The notes: generated by a model not told the origin, from the sequence alone. Counted from the stretch's first letter, positions 51,001 through 59,904 are shown. The stretch is DNA of 64,000 nucleotides from Leptotrichia sp. oral taxon 223 (GCF_013394795.1 NZ_JABXYU010000001.1:372001-436000); one strand, 5' to 3'. A program made the numbers and translations.

Positions 51001-53972
51001 TACATTCCTACAGATTTATCACCACTTAAGTTCATAGTTCCTTCATTAGAAAGAGTTACTACAGCTCTATTTGCATCAGCATTTTCCTGTGCCATTCCAA
51101 CTTGTCCAGCTTTTGTACCTGTCATTGTGTAAGACTGTTTATTGCTAATTTTAGAACTTGAAAGCTCAACTTGGTTATACGCATCTGTAGCATTATCCAA
51201 ATTTATATCCTGATTTAAATTCAAAAGACCTTTGTACAACATAAATGTTTTTGTTTCCGGATCAATATTTGAAGCGGGATTTAATGTTAATGTTGTTTTT
51301 AAACCACTTGCTACTGTATCACTAAGATTCATTGTTGCATTATCTACTATAAATAATCTGGAATCTTTTTCTGTATTTAAAGTTAAATTATTAAATTTAT
51401 TACTTCCAGTATGGTTAGTTACCCATGTACTTATATCAGCTGAAGTAAATGGAGCGTATGGTGAACTTGCTGTATAAAGAAATGCAGTTCCCCGCTTAGT
51501 TGGATCACTTGATCCTTTGATTGTAGCAGTTACTGGACCACTTATAGATACTTTACCAGTTGCCTTAGTTCCATTACCAAAATAGAACAATAATGATTTT
51601 TCTCCCGTAACAGCAGTAGAGTTTCCACTACCACCTAAAGAAATGTTTCCATTATCTGATGCAATAAAGTTTACTGCACCATCACTAGCGGTAACATTAA
51701 ATCCATCCGCTTGTATTGATGAACCACTTCCATCAGAATAAAATCCTACTGACTTATTACCTTTAACATCTATCGTTGCACCATCAGCTGCAGTATTAGT
51801 TGATTCTACTAAACCACCATTAGTTGCAATTATACCCGCAGTCCCTTTCTTATCAGCAGTTACTCCACCTTTTATTGTTAATTTTCCAGTATTAGTTATT
51901 TTAGATTGATTTGAACTACCAGAACCTTTACCTTTAGCAACAAATCCTATAACTCCATCAACTTCACCTTTAATAGTTCCACTATTTTCTCCAACTGCGT
52001 TAACATCACCATCAACCATCATACCAGCATTTCCACCGGTTTTAATATTTACTCCAGCATCGGTACCACTACCATTACTGGCATTTATAACTTTTCCGGC
52101 TGTTGAATAAAGTCCTACATTATTATTTCCACTACTTTCTATGTTTACAACACCTCTATTTATAACCTGATCATTTTTGTGTTCTACTCTTAATCCTGTT
52201 GAACCGGTTGCTGATCCTTTTATAGTTATTGTCCCACTTGTAGTATTAGTTAATTTTACAGCTTTACTACCTGGATTATTTGTCACATTAGAATACATTC
52301 CAAAAGATTCATTTCCAGTAATTTCAATTTTATTATTATTTTCAACCTTAGGAACATAACTTTGGATTGCAAATCCTCCTGATTTATTTCCATTTACATT
52401 AATTGTTCCATTATTTTCTAAAACTGTATCGTCGCCTAGCCATATATTTCCGTTTGGAGTTCTTGTACTGCTAGCTGTTAGTCCTACTCCTATAGCATAA
52501 CTTTGTTGGCCGTTCAAAGTTATTGTACCTTCGTTAATAGCTTTTACATTAAATCCACTTATAACTCCCAATCCAAATCCTGTGGACTGGTCTCCATTCA
52601 TAGTAATATTACCCCCATTACCATTTATTAAAGTATACATTATGTTATTATCATTTGTAGCACCACTTCCATCTCCACCGAGTGTCCCACCTTCATCAGT
52701 AAATATCATTCCAACTTGTTGATTAGCTGTCCCAATAATTGTACCTTTATTTGTTGCTGTAGCTGATATACGCGTATATGGATTAGCATGTCCTGGATTG
52801 GACACCTTAGCATCACTATATGGTTGAGGCCAATTCGAACTGACACTGTTATCAGATTGAATTTCTATTCCTGCAGTTTCAGTGGCTAATAAATTTATAT
52901 TTGCATTACTAGTAAGGTTAAGTAGTCCATGGGGATTTCCATAGAATGAATCTATTGTTACAGCCCTTTTTCTATTGCTATTTATATCCATAGTGACTCC
53001 CCCAGCTATTGTGTAATCTCCTTGAGTCACAAATTCAGCCACTGCCTCAGCACGATGTATTGGAGCGGTACCAGCAATTATTGATCTCTTGCGATCATGA
53101 TCGGATTCTGTATTACTATCCAAAGTATAATGTCCTGCAAGTGAAGTTGGATTTATTTCATTCATAGTATAACTACCATAACCACGTCTTACACCTCCTA
53201 CTTCATCAGTTCCACCATCATTCCAATAATCTGTCAATGTTACTGTGGTAATCTCCACATTTGAACTCGCTATCGTCGGAACTGTCGGCGTAGGCGGTGT
53301 AAACTGTATCGCCTCAGGCACATCCGGTTTCAACGCTGTCGGTGGTGCCAATGTCAAAGGTGCTTTATTTATTGATCTCGGATTAATTCCTGCGTTTACC
53401 TCAAATCCTACTATTGGTTCCTTTACCACCTTTGTACTTGCTATCCCATAGTTGCCAGCTGATCCTGTAGCTGATTTTAGACCTCTTGTTTTTGAAAGCA
53501 ACGAATACTTATCACTATCTGGCGATACAGTTCTTTCATAAACATTTGAACTTCTTTCAAATATCCCTTCATATGGATATTTTTCTTCCTTATCTCCACG
53601 TCCTTTGTAGTGTCCGTGCCAGTCGTTATACATATAGTTCATTCCAAACTGCCAGCTGCTCCATGGAGATTTTACAACGTGATCCCCTTGTTCCATTAAC
53701 TGGATAAGTTCAAGATTTGTATTTTTTAGTAATTTGTCATTTTCTTTTCGTGTTGCTTTGACTTGCTGATGTATTGTCTTAATTGATGTAGAAATTGCCT
53801 GCTTTTGGCTTGCAATGCTTGTATTTGCTGAAGCCGAGAACAGATTGCTTGTTACAAAAAGAGTTCCAGTAACTAAAAATGTTATTAACAGGTCTTCTGT
53901 ATAATGCACATCTTTACATCTTTTTGCATAGGCTCGCAAATCCTGCTTTATTTTTCTGATGCTATTTGTCAT
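48030..53972 (-). CDS. giant type V autotransporter adhesin 3
   Basis: A 1980-residue surface protein. Its first ~110 residues are nearly identical to autotransporter 1 (charged leader, signal segment 28-48, coiled coil, KSPWSSWQFG), then come a Pro-rich linker (about 220-235), a repetitive beta-helical passenger with its own sequence, and a barrel in the last ~338 residues. The barrel, stop codon and 3' flank are nearly identical to autotransporter 1, while the central passenger differs. This is an ends-conserved, centre-variable pattern. AAGGAGATG precedes the ATG, as in copy 1. The ligand is unknown. Confidence 0.92.
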   Translation of the reverse strand: MTNSIRKIKQDLRAYAKRCKDVHYTEDLLITFLVTGTLFVTSNLFSASANTSIASQKQAISTSIKTIHQQVKATRKENDKLLKNTNLELIQLMEQGDHVVKSPWSSWQFGMNYMYNDWHGHYKGRGDKEEKYPYEGIFERSSNVYERTVSPDSDKYSLLSKTRGLKSATGSAGNYGIASTKVVKEPIVGFEVNAGINPRSINKAPLTLAPPTALKPDVPEAIQFTPPTPTVPTIASSNVEITTVTLTDYWNDGGTDEVGGVRRGYGSYTMNEINPTSLAGHYTLDSNTESDHDRKRSIIAGTAPIHRAEAVAEFVTQGDYTIAGGVTMDINSNRKRAVTIDSFYGNPHGLLNLTSNANINLLATETAGIEIQSDNSVSSNWPQPYSDAKVSNPGHANPYTRISATATNKGTIIGTANQQVGMIFTDEGGTLGGDGSGATNDNNIMYTLINGNGGNITMNGDQSTGFGLGVISGFNVKAINEGTITLNGQQSYAIGVGLTASSTRTPNGNIWLGDDTVLENNGTINVNGNKSGGFAIQSYVPKVENNNKIEITGNESFGMYSNVTNNPGSKAVKLTNTTSGTITIKGSATGSTGLRVEHKNDQVINRGVVNIESSGNNNVGLYSTAGKVINASNGSGTDAGVNIKTGGNAGMMVDGDVNAVGENSGTIKGEVDGVIGFVAKGKGSGSSNQSKITNTGKLTIKGGVTADKKGTAGIIATNGGLVESTNTAADGATIDVKGNKSVGFYSDGSGSSIQADGFNVTASDGAVNFIASDNGNISLGGSGNSTAVTGEKSLLFYFGNGTKATGKVSISGPVTATIKGSSDPTKRGTAFLYTASSPYAPFTSADISTWVTNHTGSNKFNNLTLNTEKDSRLFIVDNATMNLSDTVASGLKTTLTLNPASNIDPETKTFMLYKGLLNLNQDINLDNATDAYNQVELSSSKISNKQSYTMTGTKAGQVGMAQENADANRAVVTLSNEGTMNLSGDKSVGMYAKHGVIKNEATGVMNMGTNSTALYGVGDSELTNDGIINLGSGSTGLYSESTATPSAEMKNTGTIKSTQAKAIGMTYNGNGTGATTDTRVTNSGTVDLSGDQSVGIYGMGQNYQILNNGKVTIGDSANLSSPSVGIFTDVSTISIKNTGVVKAGNNSIGIYGYNSENAGDITVGNAGIGIYSKGGDVNLTGGTIKTGSEEAVGVYSAGTGQKITNTGTAFDLGENSFGFVNVGSGNEINSTIANVGLGKDNVYVYSNDATGKVINTTNITTNGDRNYGIYSAGTVTNSGNIDLTNGLGNVGVYSIKGGTATNTGTINVGASDSKQNLFSIGMASGYKTSDTGTVINKGTINVNGKESIGMYASGSGSQAINDTGATINLGADNTTGIYVDNGATAINRGTITTVGSPTRAIGIYMGKDTKLQNTGTININSDSGAGVYLKGTTVANYGNITVSGGAKHHEEFTTPKTDKVVGGVKIDAPAGASTATITLNGVPQTPVVVNTMAKNPISVSASSIGLYVNTSGVDYTKSIDGLGQLTNKADLIIGTEATEVTNSKYILVNDPNIINPYKQAMLQNNNVKWNVYSGSLTWMATPTLDKTNNSITSLYLAKIPYTSWAGNEGTPVNGTDTYNFADGLEQRYGVEALGTRERELFQKLNGIGNNEEVLLYQAFDEMMGHQYGNLQQRINATGNILDKEFRYLKHDWRNPSKQNNKIKVFGARDEYNTDTAGIIDYTSNAYGVAYVHEDEKIKMGNSSGWYAGAVTNRFKFKDIGHSRENQTQLKAGIFKTMSPKKDYNGALQWTIGGDVFFGINNMKRKYLVVDDIFQAKSDYNSYGAALKTDLGYDIRMSERTHLRPYGALKMEYGRFNDIKEDRGEMRLEVKGNDYFSVKPEVGMEFRYVQPLAVRTNLTVGLSAAYENELGKMASKNNQGRVRYTSADWFGIRGEKEDRRGNGKFDLNIGVDNTRFGVTVNGGYDTKGNNVRGGIGFRAIY

Positions 53973-54150
53973 TTTAATACATCTCCTTGTAAGAATTTTT
54001 TCATGATAATAAAGTTTTAATTCATAAAATTAAAAAATCTCCTTTTTTATATGATTGATATAAAACAAAAAAATAATATTTCAAATATAATAAAATTGCA
54101 TTAAAACTATATATTCAATATCTCGTATAATCTTAAAGCAATTTTGGATA

Positions 54151-54177
54151 AGTGATTTTTAGTGATTTAAAATGATT
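54151..54177. promoter_or_regulatory. AGTGATT triple direct repeat upstream of autotransporter 3
   Basis: AGTGATT at 54151 and 54161 and AATGATT at 54171, exactly 10 bp apart, about 180-205 bp before the start codon. Confidence 0.6.
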
Positions 54178-54367
54178 TTTTATTAAAAAATATTATTTGT
54201 TTTAATATCCTACATAATTTATATTTTTAAAACTACCTAAACATATTCAAAATAATTTAACTTTTAAACAAAATAACTATTTTTTTAATAAAATGCTAAT
54301 TATTTCTCATAGATTTTTAAAGACTAGATAAATTTTAAAAATATAATTTTATAAAAATAAGATTTTA

Positions 54368-54464
54368 GTGAAATCTACTCAAATTTTTTTAGAAGCGAAC
54401 TGCTAAAAACTAATCAAATCCAGGACTTAATATAGTTTTCGAGTTCAGCTTCAAAGGATTTCAC
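54368..54464. repeat. 97-bp insertion with inverted ends
   Basis: GTGAAATC at the left and GATTTCAC at the right. The interior folds as an imperfect hairpin (54392-54410 with 54435-54452, GAAGC-AACT against AGTT-GCTTC). The otherwise similar upstream region of autotransporter 1 lacks it. Confidence 0.55.
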
Positions 54465-54759
54465 ATAACTTTATTACATTACTATTTTACCAAAAAATTT
54501 CAAAAAGTCAATTATTTTTTTCTTATTAAATTATTTTTCTATTTTTTTTTTTTTTTTGTTTTTTATTATAAAATTAAAATACAGTTTAATAAAAATACAA
54601 GAAAGTTTCTTAAAATATTTAAATTTAGTTTTAAATTAGAATTATATAAATATTTTTACAAAAAAGTTACTTTTTCATTGTGTTACATAATAATTTCCTT
54701 ATCTTAAATTTTTTTAAAAAAACTCTATTTTTTTTCATTTAGATTAATTTTTTTTGCAA

Positions 54760-54786
54760 AAAAAAGACTGGAAAAAACCAGCCTTC
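54760..54786 (-). terminator. orphan minus-strand terminator
   Basis: Minus-strand GGCTGG, six T, CCAGTC and eight T. No gene on the minus strand lies directly upstream (54787-54937). It may insulate the autotransporter 3 promoter or belong to a lost gene. Confidence 0.65.
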
Positions 54787-54937
54787 TCTATAATTTTATA
54801 ATAGACCTGTTCGACAACCTTGTATAAAGACCAATATCAGGGTATAATAATACTGGTGATGAAAATGATAAATAATGTTGAAAGAATAAAAAAAACTTAA
54901 AGAAGAAAAAATATAAATTTTAACGGAGTGATTCTAA

Positions 54938-55777
54938 ATGAGTATAATTATAAAGGAGATAGTCTCAAAAAATATAATTACTAAATCCAAACTACCAGAT
55001 ACGGATTATGTTATAAATAACTATGTTGGGTGCAACCATGGCTGTATTTACTGTTATGCAGAATTTATGAAAAGATTTACTAACCATACTGAAAAATGGG
55101 GAGAATTTTTAGATGTTAAAAAGTTTAATGAAGAAAAATTTGTTAAATATCTTAAGAAAATAAATAGTGATAAAAAAATATTAATGAGTTCAGTTACAGA
55201 CCCTTATAATCCATATGAAATAAAGTATAAATCTACAAGAAATATTTTAAAACTTTTCATTCAAGCAAATAATGAACATATTCATTTAGAAATTTTAACA
55301 AAATCTTTACTGATTTTTAGAGATATTGATTTATTAAAAAAAATTAAAAATATTACTGTAGGAATTTCATTAAATACATTGAATGACAATTTAAGAAGGC
55401 AAATCGAACCTTGTGCAGGAAGCATTAAAAGCAGAATTGAAATTCTAAAAAAACTTAAAGGAGAAAATATACCCGTGTATTTATTTATATCTCCTATTTT
55501 TCCGATGCTTACACAATTGGAAGAAATTATTGCTACCTGTAAAGATACAGTCGATTTTATTTATTTTGAAAATTTAAATCTAAGAGGAAGATACAAAAAA
55601 ATTATTTTAGATTTTATTTCAAAAAATTTTCCCGAGTATAATCAGCTATATCAGGATATCTATACAAAGAATAAAAAAGAATACTGGTATTTACTAATGG
55701 AAGATATAAATAGATTATGTAAAATTTATGATATAAAATATAAAACTTTCTTTTTTCATGATAATAAATCAAGTTAA
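54938..55777 (+). CDS. radical SAM protein, SplB-like
   Basis: A 279-residue radical S-adenosylmethionine enzyme. The [4Fe-4S] motif is Cys32-xxx-Cys36-xx-Cys39 in GCNHGCIYCYA. VTDPYNPYE and LTKSLLIFRDIDLL follow, as in the spore-photoproduct-lyase-like (SplB/COG1533) group. The substrate is unknown; DNA photoproduct repair is not implied in a non-sporulating organism. It is one of few plus-strand genes, stands alone with GGAGTG before the ATG, and is closed by a hairpin at 55805-55824. Confidence 0.85.
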   Translation: MSIIIKEIVSKNIITKSKLPDTDYVINNYVGCNHGCIYCYAEFMKRFTNHTEKWGEFLDVKKFNEEKFVKYLKKINSDKKILMSSVTDPYNPYEIKYKSTRNILKLFIQANNEHIHLEILTKSLLIFRDIDLLKKIKNITVGISLNTLNDNLRRQIEPCAGSIKSRIEILKKLKGENIPVYLFISPIFPMLTQLEEIIATCKDTVDFIYFENLNLRGRYKKIILDFISKNFPEYNQLYQDIYTKNKKEYWYLLMEDINRLCKIYDIKYKTFFFHDNKSS

Positions 55778-55804
55778 ATCTTAAAAAGTTAAAACACAAA
55801 AAAA

Positions 55805-55824
55805 GCACCCCCTTATAAGAGTGC
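55805..55824. terminator. terminator between convergent genes
   Basis: GCAC and GTGC close a short stem. On the minus strand eight T follow (strong); on the plus strand a T-rich tract follows (weaker). It can serve both the radical-SAM gene and the DUF1385 gene. Confidence 0.8.
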
Positions 55825-55840
55825 AATATATTTTTATTTT

Positions 55841-56749
55841 TTATTCAAAAACTTCCGTCGCATTCGTAACTTCATTCCCTAACGCCACATTCAAAGCTAC
55901 AATTGCCACTTCCAATTGGCTTTCATCAGGCTCGCTTGTAGTTATCTTTTGCAGCCACATTCCTGGAACAGCTATTATTTTTGCAAAAATGTTGTCCAGA
56001 TGGTAGCTTGTCCAACGCTGTATTTCATAAGAAAGTCCAGCAACAAGCGGTATAAATAGAATTCTTGTCGCCAGCTTGTAAAGTATCATTGTAAGATGTC
56101 CTGAAGGAACCTTGAAAAACAAGTCAACTGTCGAAAATACAAGAATACTTATGAACATTACAAGCAAAAGGAAGCTTGTTCCGCATCTTGGATGAAATCG
56201 TGTACATGCCTTTGCATTTTTTGGTGTCAATTCCTTTTTCATTTCATAGTTCATAATGCTCTTGTGTTCTGCTCCATGATATTCAAAAACCCGCTGTATA
56301 TCCTTTAAAAACGAAATTCCATAAATATATCCCAGAAAAAGGACTAATTTTATGGCAGCCTCAACGATATTTGCCTTTAATATGTCGTCTTTAAAGAAAA
56401 AACCTCCGACAGCAGACGGTAGCCACATAAATACCGCAATTCCCAATAAAATCGACGTCATAACAGTAAATCCAACCTGTTTATCTGTCAATTTCTCCTC
56501 TTCCAGTCCAGCCTGATTTGATGCAAAAATAAGCTCCTTCGTCCCAACAACCATTGCATCATAAAGCGCTATGACTCCTCTCACAAAAGGCACTTTTAAC
56601 CATTTATTATTTTTCTCGGTAAGTGTTATTTTTTTATAAACAATACTCCCATCCTGCTTACGGACAGCCGTTGCAATAGCCTTAGGCCCTCTCATCATAA
56701 CCCCTTCCACAACAGCCTGCCCTCCAACAGTCACTTTTTTATCTTCCAT
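55841..56749 (-). CDS. DUF1385 (YqhQ-like) membrane protein
   Basis: 302 residues. It begins with the family hallmark VGGQAVVEGVMMRGPKAIATAVRK, followed by about four or five membrane segments and FEYHGAEHKSIMNYE and KACTRFHPRCGTSFLLLVM in the middle. The His/Cys-bearing motifs suggest a metal or active site, but the biochemical role of DUF1385 is not established. It is the last gene of the run rnc-coaD-radA-disA-DUF1385. Confidence 0.9.
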   Translation of the reverse strand: MEDKKVTVGGQAVVEGVMMRGPKAIATAVRKQDGSIVYKKITLTEKNNKWLKVPFVRGVIALYDAMVVGTKELIFASNQAGLEEEKLTDKQVGFTVMTSILLGIAVFMWLPSAVGGFFFKDDILKANIVEAAIKLVLFLGYIYGISFLKDIQRVFEYHGAEHKSIMNYEMKKELTPKNAKACTRFHPRCGTSFLLLVMFISILVFSTVDLFFKVPSGHLTMILYKLATRILFIPLVAGLSYEIQRWTSYHLDNIFAKIIAVPGMWLQKITTSEPDESQLEVAIVALNVALGNEVTNATEVFE

Positions 56750-56818
56750 TTTTACCTGCTTTCTTAATATTCTTTATTTTTCTGTTTTTCTAACTTTTTT
56801 ATTGTTTTAGTTAATAAT

Positions 56819-57892
56819 TTATTCCCTGTCAATTGCCGCCTTGTTTTTTATCCGCTTCAATGATTTATTAATGTGTTCAGCCTTGTATTTGCTGACTCCC
56901 TTTATTTTAGCAATGTCTGAGGCAGTTGACATCAAGATTGACTGAACGTTTGAAAATTCCTTTACAAGAACTTCCCTGTCTTTTTTACTTATTTTTGTTA
57001 TATTGCTCAAAAGTCCGTATCCACGCGGCTCTATCTTTTCATCCAAAGTTATGATATTTGTATCAAATCCAAGTAGACACACGATTTTTTCATCATCCAG
57101 CAATTCCTCCTTCGTTAAGGATTTTACTCTCACTCCAATTTTTTCAGCTTTTTCATTGCTTACCTGATAATCCTTTATAAGGGCATCAAAGCTCTCATTT
57201 TTATTTAACATGATCTCTTCATACTGAATCTTTATGAGCCGCCCTTCACTTCCAAGCTCTGCCATATATTCAATTAATTCTTCCGACATTCTGAAAAGAA
57301 GTCCGTACATTCTAACACATTCCACAATATCATAAAGCGTTACCATATTGTCAAATTCCAGAATGGACAGATTTACATGGTTTTTTTCAATCGCAAGGGA
57401 ATATTTTTCAAGAGCCGTTATCGCCTGTGAAGATTTTGTCAGCAGATCTCCAATTTCATTTAGCAAATATCTAAACTTTCCATAATATACTGTTATTTTA
57501 TTTCTTCTTTCGGAAACCGCTACAACTAGATTCCCTTTTTGCTGGGCAATTCTATGCGCCGCCTGATGTCTTGTTCCGCTTTCATCTGTTTCTATCGAAT
57601 AATTTGGTTGCAATTGAATATTTGCCCCATAAATTGTTTTTATATCCTCTGACAAAATAATTCCGCCATCCATTTTAGACAGTTCATAAACCTTCTGCGG
57701 CGAATACACTGTATTCAGTTCAAATCCGCCTCCCATTACATCCTTCAAATCACTAGGGTTTCCAAGCACAATCAACGCTCCCAGCTTTGCTTCCTGAATT
57801 TTATCTATCGCTTCCCTCAAAGCTGTTCCTGGTGCTATTCTCTCAAATATGTGCTCCAATATTTTCTTCTTGTTCACTACCTTTTTTACCAT
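56819..57892 (-). CDS. disA: DNA integrity scanning diadenylate cyclase
   Basis: DisA makes c-di-AMP from two ATP and scans DNA for branched structures. In 357 residues there are the DAC domain with MDGGIIL (Asp75-Gly-Gly, where DGA is usual) and GTRHQAAHR (106-114), a helical linker, and a C-terminal helix-hairpin-helix (IAKIKGVSKYKAEHI). The third residue of the DGA motif is Gly instead of Ala, a mild change that should not stop catalysis. It is 34 bp downstream of radA, the usual arrangement, and RadA is known to modulate DisA in Bacillus. Confidence 0.95.
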   Translation of the reverse strand: MVKKVVNKKKILEHIFERIAPGTALREAIDKIQEAKLGALIVLGNPSDLKDVMGGGFELNTVYSPQKVYELSKMDGGIILSEDIKTIYGANIQLQPNYSIETDESGTRHQAAHRIAQQKGNLVVAVSERRNKITVYYGKFRYLLNEIGDLLTKSSQAITALEKYSLAIEKNHVNLSILEFDNMVTLYDIVECVRMYGLLFRMSEELIEYMAELGSEGRLIKIQYEEIMLNKNESFDALIKDYQVSNEKAEKIGVRVKSLTKEELLDDEKIVCLLGFDTNIITLDEKIEPRGYGLLSNITKISKKDREVLVKEFSNVQSILMSTASDIAKIKGVSKYKAEHINKSLKRIKNKAAIDRE

Positions 57893-57926
57893 TTTATTAT
57901 CCTTTCGCCTATTTTGCTCTGTCGGC

Positions 57927-59285
57927 TTATCTTATCCTCTCGACAAGTTCATTTATGTTGCTTATATAGTTAAGTTTTATCTTTGTTTTTTCCTTCTCAA
58001 AGTCTGCCTTATGGCTTTTTGGAAGGTATACTCCTGCAAATCCCATTTTTTCCAATTCATTTACTCTATTTTTAATAAATGAAACCTTTCTCACTTCACC
58101 ACGTAATCCCAATTCACCAATAGCGGCTATTTTCTGGCTTATCGGCACTCCCTTTACTGATGACAGAAGCGAGAAAACTACCGCCAAGTCAGAACTTCTG
58201 TCATTCAAGTCAATTCCGCCTGGAATATTTATATAAATGTCCTTTGAATTTACATCCACCTTCAAGGAACGTGATAAAACTGCACTCAATATTTCCACAC
58301 GAGTTTTGTCATATCCTTCAACAGTCCGTCTCGGCATTCCGAAATTTGGCGTTCCCAGTAACGACTGCACTTCAAATAAAAATACACGACTTCCTTCAAA
58401 AATCGGCACAATAATGCTTCCGATATTTTTTTCATCCCTGTCGCTTATAAAAAATTCAGACGGATTCTTCACTTCACTAATTCCATTTTCCTTCATATCA
58501 AAAATTGAAATTTCATTTGTGGAGCCATAACGGTTTTTTATCGAACGGATAATTCTATAATAACTGTTTTCCTCCCCTTCAATTTGCAGCACCGCATCCA
58601 CCATATGTTCCAGCAATTTTGGCCCCGCCAGTTTTCCATCTTTTGTAACGTGTCCCACAATATAAAATGCAATTTCATTTTTTTTAGCGATTTCAATGAT
58701 TTTTAAAGTTGTTTCCCGAATCTGCGTCACGCTTCCAGGAATGGAATTTACATTTTCCGAATAAAGCGTCTGAATTGAGTCAATTACAACAACTTTCGGC
58801 TTATCCTTTAAAATTACGCTTTCGATTTTTTCAATGTTAGTATCATTCAGGATATACAGGTTTTCGCTTTTTACATTGACACGTTCTGCACGCTGCTTTA
58901 TCTGCCGTGGCGACTCTTCTCCAGAAACATAGAATACATTCCCAATTTTTGCATATTCCTGTGACAGCTGGAGCAGGAAAGTCGATTTACCAATCCCTGG
59001 GCTTCCAGTAATCAGCACAACTTCCCCCTTTATCAGTCCGCCTCCCAGCACCCTGTCAAACTCCTCAAAAGGCGTTACCATCCGAAATTCCTTTTCTATT
59101 TTAATTTCCGTTATTTTGCTAATCGAAACTTCCTTTGATTCCACATTTTTAAAAGTGCTCTTTATGTCGATTTCCTCTTCAAACGTTCCCCACGAATCGC
59201 AGTTAGGGCATTTTCCCAGCCATTTTAACGAACTGTAGCCGCATTCTGAGCATATGTATTTTGTCTTTCCTTTTTTTACAGCCAT
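57927..59285 (-). CDS. radA: DNA repair protein RadA
   Basis: A 452-residue RecA-like helicase for recombination intermediates. It has a zinc finger with Cys12/Cys15 and Cys26/Cys29, Walker A GSPGIGKST, Walker B VVVIDSIQT, the RadA motif KNRYGS (KNRFG in most), and a Lon-protease-like C-terminus. Length is normal. GGGGAG precedes the ATG. It is the upstream partner of disA. Confidence 0.96.
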   Translation of the reverse strand: MAVKKGKTKYICSECGYSSLKWLGKCPNCDSWGTFEEEIDIKSTFKNVESKEVSISKITEIKIEKEFRMVTPFEEFDRVLGGGLIKGEVVLITGSPGIGKSTFLLQLSQEYAKIGNVFYVSGEESPRQIKQRAERVNVKSENLYILNDTNIEKIESVILKDKPKVVVIDSIQTLYSENVNSIPGSVTQIRETTLKIIEIAKKNEIAFYIVGHVTKDGKLAGPKLLEHMVDAVLQIEGEENSYYRIIRSIKNRYGSTNEISIFDMKENGISEVKNPSEFFISDRDEKNIGSIIVPIFEGSRVFLFEVQSLLGTPNFGMPRRTVEGYDKTRVEILSAVLSRSLKVDVNSKDIYINIPGGIDLNDRSSDLAVVFSLLSSVKGVPISQKIAAIGELGLRGEVRKVSFIKNRVNELEKMGFAGVYLPKSHKADFEKEKTKIKLNYISNINELVERIR

Positions 59286-59379
59286 TTTGAGCTCCCCTTT
59301 TATTGTTTACTTGTCTTATATTACCAAACTTTTTTAACAAAATTATGTTTTTTACCTTTTTATTGGCTTATAATAAATT

Positions 59380-59880
59380 TTAAATTTCCAATTCCTTAAC
59401 CTTCTCAATCAAACGTTTTTCCACATTCCCTGTAACAAAAAAGCTTAAGTCCCCTTTATTTAATGCAACTTCCTTCACAAGACTTGAACTTAAATACAGA
59501 TATTCCCTCGAAGCAGTCAGGAATACAGTTTCAAATTCACTTTTTGAAAGCGTCTTATTTGTCAAGGTAAACTGCAGTTCATATTCATAGTCTGATAAAG
59601 CACGTAATCCTCTTATTAGAATATTTACGTTTTCCTTATACATAAAATCAACTAATAATCCGTTAAAAATTTTTATTTCAGCATTAATATTTTCTTTTTT
59701 CAAAATTTCTTCTATCATTTCGACTTTTTCTTCATCCGAAAACCAGGCTTTTGATTTTGTAGAATTTTTAAAAATTCCTATTATTAACTTGTCAAATAAA
59801 TTTGAAGAACGTTTTATAATATCAATATGTCCCTTCGTTACTGGATCAAAACTTCCTGGATACAATGCCACTTTTACCAT
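59380..59880 (-). CDS. coaD: phosphopantetheine adenylyltransferase
   Basis: Transfers AMP to 4'-phosphopantetheine in coenzyme A synthesis. 166 residues with YPGSFDPVTKGHIDII (the T/HxGH nucleotidyltransferase motif), NILIRGLRALSDYEYE and the LYLSSSLVKEVA segment. Length is normal. AGGAG lies 9 bases before the ATG. It follows rnc closely; CoA-derived phosphopantetheine is the prosthetic group of the AcpP encoded nearby. Confidence 0.96.
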   Translation of the reverse strand: MVKVALYPGSFDPVTKGHIDIIKRSSNLFDKLIIGIFKNSTKSKAWFSDEEKVEMIEEILKKENINAEIKIFNGLLVDFMYKENVNILIRGLRALSDYEYELQFTLTNKTLSKSEFETVFLTASREYLYLSSSLVKEVALNKGDLSFFVTGNVEKRLIEKVKELEI

Positions 59881-59904
59881 CTTGTTCTCCTATTTTTACT
59901 GCTT

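Larger units (their letters stand above)
53973..54760. promoter_or_regulatory. autotransporter 3 upstream region
   Basis: No gene. Blocks match the upstream region of autotransporter 1. It holds AGTGATT repeats (54151-54177), a 97-bp insertion with inverted ends (54368-54464) and a T-run of about 16 at 54542-54557. No confident -35/-10 pair was picked out. Confidence 0.5.

Noticed and set aside
54542-54557. Run of about 16 T as a phase-variation switch for autotransporter 3
   Set aside because: It is about 570 bp upstream of the gene with no promoter elements placed around it. Long T-runs are common in such AT-rich DNA.
54857-54937. Short frame MKMINNVERIKK with an A8 run before the radical-SAM gene, possibly a phase-variable or decayed gene
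   Set aside because: Too short to assign. One frameshift extends it by only a few codons before a stop.
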